From an uncultured Clostridia bacterium (GTDB lineage Bacteria > Bacillota > Clostridia > Lachnospirales > Lachnospiraceae): a stretch of 6,487 bases of DNA. The DNA is taken from positions 1 through 6,487 of the forward strand of contig CAMHMG010000174.1 in NCBI GenBank assembly GCA_946186175.1, given 5' to 3'. Position numbers and translations under genes: made by a program. Each line of letters starts with the position of its first letter. The stretch's first letter is position 1. Shown piece after piece: positions 1 to 4,687 of the stretch. Under the pieces are notes generated by a model. It saw only the letters and a program-made list of their open reading frames with translations. It was not told the origin of the DNA and searched no databases.

Positions 1-444
1 TTCCGGTATTTGGTCTAATGTTTTTTCAGTATCCCCTATTAACAAAACCGGCGAATCAACCCCTTTTTTTCTGACTCTCTTATTTTTTCCTTGTCTATAT
101 TGATAGTACTGATACATTTTATTAATATTTTCATTATCATATCTTGTACGTATCTTTTCCCCCATTTTGACAAAACGACCATCGCCTTTTCCCTTGTAGA
201 GACAGGTCCTATACATTTGATATACCAATTCCATCGGATTGTTATTAAACGCCTGCTCATCAATGAAATTAAGGACTTCATCATTTAAAGTTTGTCTTCC
301 TATAGAAGAAACTATTTCTCTTTTTAATTCTATATTATAATCTCCAGAAAAAAGCTGAAATAATAAATCTAAAGATTCCCTGGATCTATTCTTTGAATTT
401 CCCAATGATTTTATGTATTCAACTGTAATATTAGATTTACCCAT
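1..444 (-). CDS. DNA methyltransferase, N-terminal part (runs off left edge)
   Basis: The reading frame is open from an ATG at 444-442 to the window edge (148 residues, no stop). A GAGG Shine-Dalgarno lies 7 bases before the ATG. Residues 20-65 look like a HEAT-type helical repeat (SRESLDLLFQLF, then KREIVSSIGRQ). Residues 70-110 are a charged helical stretch. The visible end, LLIGDTEKTLDQIPE (134-148), matches the segment that precedes the TSPPY catalytic motif in beta-class DNA amino-methyltransferases (N6-adenine or N4-cytosine), so TSPPY should follow just outside the window. I infer a restriction-modification or orphan methylase that transfers a methyl group from S-adenosylmethionine to DNA. 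It is the first gene downstream of the integrase, so it is either the chromosomal flank or element cargo. The catalytic motif is not visible, so the family call rests on the GDT segment and the helical N-terminus. Confidence 0.6.
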   Translation of the reverse strand, partial: MGKSNITVEYIKSLGNSKNRSRESLDLLFQLFSGDYNIELKREIVSSIGRQTLNDEVLNFIDEQAFNNNPMELVYQMYRTCLYKGKGDGRFVKMGEKIRTRYDNENINKMYQYYQYRQGKNKRVRKKGVDSPVLLIGDTEKTLDQIPE

Positions 445-483
445 AGTTATTCCTCTCTGTTTGATAATACAATAGATTACAAA

Positions 484-512
484 AATTAGTAGTTTTTCCA
501 CTAATTCTTTTT
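484..512. terminator. Possible terminator between integrase and methyltransferase
   Basis: The arms AATTAGT (484-490) and ACTAATT (500-506) pair perfectly over 7 bp around a 9-base loop. T runs follow on both strands: on minus the arm runs directly into TTTTT, on plus CTTTTT follows. It would stop transcripts leaving the integrase before the methyltransferase. The stem is AT-rich and weak. Confidence 0.35.
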
Positions 513-742
513 CCAGTCAACTTTCTATCATTTTCAGATATATGGGTATAATCCGGGTGTATTATTCAATCTTTGGCACCTCTAATTTCACTATTTTTCG
601 TGCTTCACTTGTCCAAACTTTTCATGGTCGGGATTTTTAGGTTATCAAGTTCATATCCCGACAAGCTTAAGCAATTAATAACATCCACACCCACTCATTC
701 TTTATGAAAAATGCATATAACATCATATTTCTTTTGAATATT

Positions 743-779
743 GTTGTAAAAAAGTTGTAATCGGCTTATTATGTTGTAA
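743..779. repeat. Three GTTGTAA direct repeats beside the integrase end
   Basis: GTTGTAA occurs at 743-749, 754-760 and 773-779, within 50 bases of the integrase stop. Tn916-type integrases bind short direct repeats (arm sites) with their N-terminal domain near the element ends, so these are candidate arm-type sites. This is inference from position. A fourth copy is at 3083-3089. In AT-rich DNA a 7-mer can recur by chance. Confidence 0.35.
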
Positions 780-808
780 ATATGTATCAGAATCACCAAG
801 GACTCTTC

Positions 809-2044
809 CTACAAAATATCATCATCATTTAACTTCTTAAATACTTCTTTCTTTTTCTGTTCTGAGACCTCCGCATATATATCCAAAGTTGTCTGTATAT
901 CTTTATGTCCCATTACAGATTGAATCACTTTAATATTGGTTTCATTCTCACATAAGCGACTGCAAAAAGTATGTCTTGTTATGTGACAACTGAATCTTGG
1001 CACGATTACCGGCTCACGATTCTCTCTTCTTGCTGAAACCTGTTCTTTTGCATTGTAATCAGATACAATACGCTTGATCACTCTGTTAATCGAAGAAGGA
1101 TTGTGAAGATTGCCATTCCTATTACAGAAAATGAAGTTGCTCATACCACCAAGTTCAGTAGTGCATACATAACCAAACATCTTCTGATTCTTCTTCTCAA
1201 GAAGAAATGCATCATACACCTTATCCAACATAGGAATATTCCTAACTCCGGCTTCAGTCTTAGGTGAATACAACTCAAACTCACACTTGTATGACTTGTC
1301 GCTTCTCGGATAATAGGTCACATTATGGTTAATACTAATCATCTTATTATCTAGATCTATATCTTCCCACCTAAGACCAATAATCTCGCCAACTCTACAG
1401 CCGGTACCGAACATCACGGTGAATAACGGGACCCATCTAAGCTCATCCGGATTACTGTTAATATAATTTAGAAATGCTCTCTCTTCCTCCAAAGTCAATG
1501 CATGTCTTATGCCCGACTTACCCTTCATTCCCTTCTTTAGCTCAGCCATAACCCCATCAGCAGGATTATTGCGAATAACATTATCTCTTACTGCAAGCTG
1601 AAATGTTGGATGTATGACTGAATGCACATTATCAACTGTACTGATACTAAGCCCATCATCCAATAATGAATTGTAGAAAGCAAGCACATCAGAGAACTTA
1701 ATACTTGAAATTCTCCGCTTTCCGAATCCCTTCCTTACATAACGATCAAACGAATAAAGATAATTGGTTCTTGTACTACTCTTTAAATCTCTCTTGTTAT
1801 CCATATATCTATCGAAAACATAGTTAATGTCTGCCTTCTCTTGAATATAAATATCAAGACCATCAAGCTTGTCCCTTTCAAGAGTCTTTTCTATGTCTCT
1901 AAGTTCAATTAAATCCTTAGCATACACAACCTTGCGTCTCTTCATTTGATCAGTATAACTGTAATAATAAAGCTTCGTATCTTTACGATATCCTTCTCCT
2001 TTTCTGAGTGTTCTACCTTTGTTGTCTTTTCTGTTTTTTGCCAT
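809..2044 (-). CDS. int: Tyrosine recombinase/integrase (Tn916 Int type)
   Basis: Site-specific recombinase that cuts and rejoins DNA through a covalent phosphotyrosine to integrate or excise a mobile element. Numbered from an upstream ATG at 2050 (413 residues), the catalytic set is complete: Arg219 (GTGCRVGE), Lys264 (YSPKTEAG), His356 and Arg359 (HITRH), His382 (GHKD) and Tyr392 (LDIY). Residues 10-65 form the basic, beta-rich arm-binding domain of Tn916-type integrases. Residues 72-170 are the SAM-like core-binding domain. I prefer the second ATG (2044-2042; 411 residues) because the AAAGGAG Shine-Dalgarno lies about 8 bases before it but only 2 bases before the first ATG. The gene follows the RHH gene by 44 bases and probably shares its promoter at 2295-2323. 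The start region is folded into a hairpin. Length and motifs are normal, so the enzyme looks intact. Confidence 0.95.
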   Translation of the reverse strand: MAKNRKDNKGRTLRKGEGYRKDTKLYYYSYTDQMKRRKVVYAKDLIELRDIEKTLERDKLDGLDIYIQEKADINYVFDRYMDNKRDLKSSTRTNYLYSFDRYVRKGFGKRRISSIKFSDVLAFYNSLLDDGLSISTVDNVHSVIHPTFQLAVRDNVIRNNPADGVMAELKKGMKGKSGIRHALTLEEERAFLNYINSNPDELRWVPLFTVMFGTGCRVGEIIGLRWEDIDLDNKMISINHNVTYYPRSDKSYKCEFELYSPKTEAGVRNIPMLDKVYDAFLLEKKNQKMFGYVCTTELGGMSNFIFCNRNGNLHNPSSINRVIKRIVSDYNAKEQVSARRENREPVIVPRFSCHITRHTFCSRLCENETNIKVIQSVMGHKDIQTTLDIYAEVSEQKKKEVFKKLNDDDIL

Positions 2045-2046
2045 GC

Positions 2047-2077
2047 TCATCTCTCCTTTGACAAATCAAAGAGATGA
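2047..2077 (-). promoter_or_regulatory. Hairpin sequestering the integrase ribosome-binding site
   Basis: In the minus-strand mRNA, UCAUCUCU (2077-2070) pairs with AGAGAUGA (2054-2047) over 8 bp. UUGA/UCAA adds 4 bp around a UUUG loop. The Shine-Dalgarno AAAGGAG is split between the stem and a three-base AGG bulge, and the first AUG (2050) lies in the stem. The upstream RHH stop codon (2091-2089) is 11 bases before the hairpin, so a terminating ribosome would cover its left arm. This geometry suits translational coupling of the integrase to the RHH gene. Confidence 0.6.
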
Positions 2078-2088
2078 TACTTTGCATG

Positions 2089-2265
2089 TCAGTCCGCATT
2101 ATTCTCCGCGTATTGCAAGGCACCATCACGGATTACTTGCGTTATGGTCATGTTATTCTTCTCAGCGCAATCATTTAACAATCTATGCTCTTCCTCAGTA
2201 AATCTGATTTGAGTACGATATGATTTTGGATTATCCACTTTAGGACGTCCCATTTTCTTCTCCAA
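2089..2265 (-). CDS. Small ribbon-helix-helix DNA-binding protein
   Basis: This 58-codon gene (54 residues if started at the inner ATG, 2253) reads from TTG at 2265 to TGA at 2091-2089. An AAGGAGG site (about 2275-2281) lies about 9 bases before the TTG. A weaker GGAG lies before the ATG of MGRPK, so both starts are possible. Numbered from the TTG, YRTQIRFTEEE (16-26) is the beta-strand plus helix start of the Arc/MetJ/CopG fold, LLNDCAEKN (29-37) is helix one, and MTITQVIRDGALQYAEN (39-55) contains the turn and helix two. MGRPKVDNPKSY is the usual basic N-terminal arm. RHH proteins bind DNA as dimers, often at direct repeats. This one probably controls its own promoter (2295-2323, with a TGACA repeat) and therefore the integrase downstream. 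The domain is clear; the target is inference. Confidence 0.8.
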   Translation of the reverse strand: MEKKMGRPKVDNPKSYRTQIRFTEEEHRLLNDCAEKNNMTITQVIRDGALQYAENNAD

Positions 2266-2294
2266 ATGACTGCACCTCCTTCATAACTATAACC

Positions 2295-2323
2295 ATTTTA
2301 CTTTTTGTCACTCATTATGTCAA
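2295..2323 (-). promoter_or_regulatory. Near-consensus sigma-A promoter for RHH gene and integrase, with TGACA repeat
   Basis: On the minus strand, TTGACA (2323-2318) is followed after exactly 17 bases by TAAAAT (2300-2295). It lies between the DUF6462 stop and the RHH Shine-Dalgarno. TGACA occurs twice, 12 bases apart, once inside the -35 box and once in the spacer. Direct repeats like this are typical RHH operators, so autoregulation is likely but inferred. Confidence 0.75.
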
Positions 2324-2350
2324 GAGGCAAAATATCATCCCTAGTCCATA

Positions 2351-2629
2351 CTACTCCTCAGAAAAATATCCAATGTAATTGTCCAATACATTAGTATCAA
2401 CAAGCACCATTCGGTTAATCTTCCTTGTAGCTTTTGCCTCTCTGGCAAGGTCTTTGAATTGCCTCTCACTCATGTCGTAGAGATATGCACCTGTCTTATA
2501 CCGAACAAACTTTTTATTCGGATTGTTGACCGCCATAACAACTCGAGCAAACACTTCCTTGGGAATTTCATAAACCATATTTCCCTGCTCACATCTGACA
2601 TATTGCATCTGCTTTTCCTCACGTGTCAT
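2351..2629 (-). CDS. DUF6462-like, excisionase-type small protein
   Basis: This 92-residue protein starts at an ATG with AAGGAG nine bases upstream (GGAAGGAGTGATTTCATATG). Residues 41-88 (FVRYKTGAYLYDMSERQFK, then LAREAKATRKINRMVLVD) resemble a winged-helix/MerR-like excisionase fold and the DUF6462 family, as I recall it; I could not search. Small proteins of this type next to a Tn916-type integrase act as recombination directionality factors that bend attachment-site DNA, so a Xis-like role is plausible but unproven. The first 35 residues look like a second, decayed copy of the same motif: YVRCEQGNMVYEIPKEVF (10-27) aligns with FVRYKTGAYLYDMSERQF (41-58). The gene is upstream of and parallel to the RHH gene and integrase; the strong promoter at 2295-2323 lies between them, so the two units can be expressed separately. 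Confidence 0.65.
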   Translation of the reverse strand: MTREEKQMQYVRCEQGNMVYEIPKEVFARVVMAVNNPNKKFVRYKTGAYLYDMSERQFKDLAREAKATRKINRMVLVDTNVLDNYIGYFSEE

Positions 2630-2764
2630 ATGAAATCACTCCTTCCGTTGTATAATGATTGAAAGAGTCTCCATAATCGCGTTATGATCATACTGTAAAA
2701 CAGCTATTACTAAGATAACATAACATTATTGTAATAACAACATATTATTATATAAAAACTCTTT
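2630..2764 (-). other. AT-rich upstream region of the DUF6462 gene
   Basis: No gene is present. Within it, TTGTTA, 17 bases and TATCTT read on minus as a possible weak promoter. CATAA-TCGCG-TTATG (2672-2686) is an operator-like palindrome with 5-bp arms. GAAAGAGT and its 8-base complement ACTCTTTC (around 2755-2765 and 2660-2670) bracket the AT-rich stretch. These are the obvious places for regulator binding, but no site can be assigned to a protein. Confidence 0.3.
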
Positions 2765-3235
2765 CTTAACTTAAGCATATATGCTTACAAGAACCTACCT
2801 GATTAACCCAAGAGAGGAAGATGAGAGTCGTGACACAATTAATTTCAGATAGGCTCTTGTGAACACATATTTATACAACTGGTGGCTTGGCAGCCCACAT
2901 CGGAATCTCACCGTCTCCTAAGGACAGAATATCCAAAGATATCCTGAAGTATCATTATCACCGGATAGCCTCATAGCCCCGATACCACCACGGTATCTCT
3001 CTTATGCACGATGTTATATCGCTCTCGCATATTGCTGTCACAGCGCATCTATTTATGCGGCTCCGCTATCCTTACACGTCCGGTTGTAAAACACAATATT
3101 CATTTTTCAATGTTCATACTCGGCTTATTGCCTTAATGAACACACAGATAAAATCTCAATGCTACTATCCATTCATTACTGTATGCTCATCTAAAGTAAT
3201 AAGTATGTTCCAGAGGAGTACTAATCCCCCCTGTA
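2765..3235 (-). ncRNA. Candidate structured RNA region, class unknown
   Basis: This gene-free stretch is less AT-rich than its neighbours and holds many possible helices. A 7-bp pairing GGATAGC/GCTATCC (3071-3065 with 2969-2963) encloses hairpins GATACC/GGTATC (2981-2997) and CGCAT/ATGCG near 3044-3059. Beside it lies a 9-bp hairpin (2925-2946, CAAA loop on plus) whose one imperfect pair is a G-U wobble only if the RNA is read from minus. TGTTCAT/ATGAACA (3111-3142) encloses GGC/GCC. A bulged GTGG-CT/AGCCCAC hairpin is at 2882-2898, and CACAA/TTGTG at 2834-2861. It sits between two parallel genes and could be read from the HTH gene promoter. I saw no features of tmRNA, RNase P RNA, SRP RNA or a group II intron domain V. 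A replication origin, a long leader or a decayed sequence are alternatives. Confidence 0.4.
2772..2787. repeat. 16-bp perfect palindrome TAAGCATATATGCTTA
   Basis: The sequence equals its own reverse complement over 16 bases. It overlaps a second palindrome, CTTAACTTAAG (2765-2775). It stands at the end of the structured region, upstream of the DUF6462 gene. It could be the operator of a dimeric regulator such as the 70-residue HTH protein; that link is inferred from position only. Confidence 0.45.
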
Positions 3236-3253
3236 ACAAATATCCGGGTTACT

Positions 3254-3466
3254 TTATCGACTTTTTATGTTACTTACATAGAACCCACCCTTTCCATCAT
3301 TGCAAGGAGTGACGACCAAAAGGCGTAACTTCTTGAAGAAAGCGATATCTCGCTGAATTGTTCTAATATCGACATCATACCTTTGAGCAAGAACAGTACT
3401 GCGATAGTACTCTACAACTCTAAAATCAAAGTACATTTTAAATCTTCGTTCACATGTATTATTCAT
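3254..3466 (-). CDS. Small DeoR/WYL-type helix-turn-helix protein
   Basis: The 70-residue protein starts at ATG 3466-3464, with AAGGA 8 bases upstream. A longer reading from 3499 lacks a usable ribosome-binding site. STVLAQRYDVDIRTIQRDI (23-41) is a clear helix-turn-helix of the DeoR/HTH_11 kind, with IRTIQRDI as recognition helix. The segment LLVVTPCNDGKGGFYV (49-64) fits the beta wing that follows in WYL-type regulators, where GRGGGY is usual. No effector domain follows, so it is a bare DNA-binding unit and probably a local transcription regulator. It is the first gene of the leftward series that leads into the structured region, the DUF6462 gene, the RHH gene and the integrase. No target is visible, but the palindromes at 2765-2787 and the inverted repeat around 3514-3569 are candidates. 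Confidence 0.65.
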   Translation of the reverse strand: MNNTCERRFKMYFDFRVVEYYRSTVLAQRYDVDIRTIQRDIAFFKKLRLLVVTPCNDGKGGFYVSNIKSR

Positions 3467-3862
3467 ATATTTCATCCTTTGCACCCTATATACCACCATG
3501 TACGACTATTACTGTCGCACCCCAAATTGACACATCATTAAAAGCCTTTATTTATGGGCGGTGCGCGACTCAAAAAAGTTCTTGACATAATTCCCACAGT
3601 CCTTTTTCCCTCCATACTGATCTGTCCCTTTTTGTATAAAATGGGAGAAAAATGTCGAAATGAATAAAAAAAGAGCCACCAATTATAAAAACAATTGATG
3701 ACTCTCTTTTTTCTCATATTTACTTATAATTATTAAAACTTCGACAACCCTCATCTAATAGTATGACAGATAACACGTAATAATAAAAAATTATAGTATC
3801 TCCAATTTAATCACATTGTAGCAAACCAACTGTCCCTTTAGTTTTCCTCAGCAATTACCCTA
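3467..3862. other. Non-coding divergent region between HTH gene and SRAP gene
   Basis: No gene is supported. The part next to the HTH gene carries small inverted repeats: CGAC/GTCG at 3503-3517, and imperfect arms GTCGCACCCC (3514-3523) and GGGCGGTGCGCGAC (3556-3569). A terminator hairpin follows at 3665-3712. The remainder is AT-rich without clear signals. A promoter for the HTH gene must lie here but I could not identify a good one. Confidence 0.4.
3665..3712 (-). terminator. Orphan intrinsic terminator, best read leftward
   Basis: The arms 3672-3684 and 3693-3705 (AGAGCCACCAATT and AATTGATGACTCT) pair around an 8-base A-rich loop. Read on plus, the stem has two A-C mismatches; read on minus, both become G-U wobbles and the stem is continuous. 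A T run (TTTTTTT) follows on minus, and CTTTTTT on plus. No gene on minus ends nearby, so it may block antisense transcription through the SRAP locus, or act in both directions. Confidence 0.7.
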
Positions 3863-3891
3863 TTGCTTTTATCAAAGAAAAATAATATAAT
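3863..3891 (+). promoter_or_regulatory. Promoter of the SRAP gene
   Basis: TTGCTT (3863-3868) is followed after 17 bases by a perfect TATAAT (3886-3891). Transcription should begin near 3898, directly before the LexA box and about 37 bases before the ATG. Confidence 0.75.
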
Positions 3892-3900
3892 CCAATCAAC

Positions 3901-3912
3901 GAACATTAGTTC
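3901..3912 (+). promoter_or_regulatory. LexA (DinR) SOS box
   Basis: CGAACATTAGTTCT at 3900-3913 contains GAAC-N4-GTTC and fits the Gram-positive LexA consensus CGAACRNRYGTTYC closely. It sits at the predicted transcription start of the SRAP gene, where bound LexA would block RNA polymerase. The gene is therefore probably induced by DNA damage. Confidence 0.75.
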
Positions 3913-3934
3913 TTTTGCAGAAAAGGAATGTCTC

Positions 3935-4614
3935 ATGTGTACCAGATATTTTATGGATGATGCTCCATCGGAGCTCTCAGATTTAATTGAAGCGGTAATG
4001 CGAACTCAACTTGCAGATCAGTTTGTCAGAAATTGTGGCAGACCTATTATAACAAGTGGTGAAGTGCGCCCAACAGATATAGTGCCGGTATTAGCACCGA
4101 ACAAAAATGGTGCCCGAACCGTTTTTCCTATGAGATGGGGATTTAAGAATCCGGATCATGATTCTACTGTATTTAATGCAAGAGTGGAAAGTGTCGGGAA
4201 GAAGCCGACATTTAAAGATGCGTGGAATCACACAGATGTATAGTTCCTGCTTCGTATTATTTTGAATGGGAACATATAAAAGGAAGTAATGGAAAGATCA
4301 AGACCGGTGATAAATATATAATTCAACCCACCGTAGCCACCGTAACATGGATGTGCGGTCTTTATCGGATTGAGAACGGATACCCTGTGTTTGTTGTTCT
4401 TACCAGAGAGCAAAGCGATAGTGTTAGCTTCATCCACGACCGCATGCCACTCATCCTGCCCGGAGATAAAATAAATGCCTGGATCAATCCTGCGACCGAC
4501 CCAAGCACTATATTACAATATGCAATTAACGATATGGTAACGGAAAAAGTTATAGAGGGAAAGCCTGACAAGAAGCAAATCCCCAATCAGATGTCAATAG
4601 AATATGTTACTTGA
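3935..4614 (+). pseudogene. SRAP domain protein (YedK/HMCES family), frameshifted
   Basis: SRAP proteins cross-link to abasic sites in single-stranded DNA through Cys2 and shield them from breakage. The start is ATG 3935, with AAAGGA 7 bases upstream; this places Cys at residue 2 (MCTRYF), as the mechanism requires. The first frame runs to residue 102 and stops at 4241-4243. The rest of the domain continues in the next frame from about 4226 to the TGA at 4612-4614. Adding one base after TGG (4223-4225) would restore KDAW-K-SHRCIVPASYYFEWE and a normal protein of about 226 residues. Expected active-site residues are all present: Cys2, Asn81 and Arg83 (FNARVES), Glu about 111 (YYFEWE) and His about 168 (FIHDRMPL). 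The break is thus recent, a sequencing error, or less likely a recoding site; no slippery heptamer is evident. The gene is alone, under a LexA-controlled promoter, and converges on the AlbA_2 gene. Confidence 0.85.
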
Positions 4615-4628
4615 TCACCGACTTAATA

Positions 4629-4662
4629 AAAGACAGAGCAAACTTCATCTCACTCTGTCTTT
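4629..4662. terminator. Bidirectional terminator between converging SRAP and AlbA_2 genes
   Basis: AAAGACAGAG (4629-4638) and CTCTGTCTTT (4653-4662) pair perfectly over 10 bp around a 14-base loop. The hairpin lies 15 bases after the SRAP stop and 26 bases after the AlbA_2 stop. The U tract is better on minus (TCTTTTATT). Confidence 0.75.
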
Positions 4663-4687
4663 CAAATAACTATATTCTATTATGTTA

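Larger units (their letters stand above)
445..808. other. Intergenic region between integrase and methyltransferase; likely attachment-site neighbourhood
   Basis: No convincing gene lies in these 364 bases. They hold a terminator-like hairpin (484-506), an inverted repeat with 8-bp arms GTCGGGAT/ATCCCGAC (627-634 and 655-662, 20-base loop), and three GTTGTAA direct repeats (743-779). Tyrosine-recombinase genes usually sit next to the end of their element, so the attachment site probably lies here. No core site can be defined without the other end. Confidence 0.4.

Noticed and set aside
39..284. Minus-strand frame of 81 codons
   Set aside because: It is an out-of-frame reading inside the methyltransferase, whose own frame has a good start and a family motif.
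2765..3235. Group II intron, tmRNA, RNase P RNA or SRP RNA
   Set aside because: None of the conserved signatures of these RNAs was seen on either strand, and no intron-encoded protein is present.
3004..3312. Plus-strand open frame of 102 codons across the hairpin-rich region
   Set aside because: The translation shows no domain, has biased Cys/His/Tyr content typical of non-coding frames, has no convincing ribosome-binding site and runs into the opposite-strand HTH gene.
3582..3610. Plus-strand promoter at TTGACA
   Set aside because: No -10 box lies at suitable spacing; the sequence continues as TTTTTCCC.
4222..4614. Second SRAP half as a separate gene starting at GTG 4222
   Set aside because: There is no ribosome-binding site before it, and it lacks the catalytic Cys2; it is the displaced 3' part of one gene.
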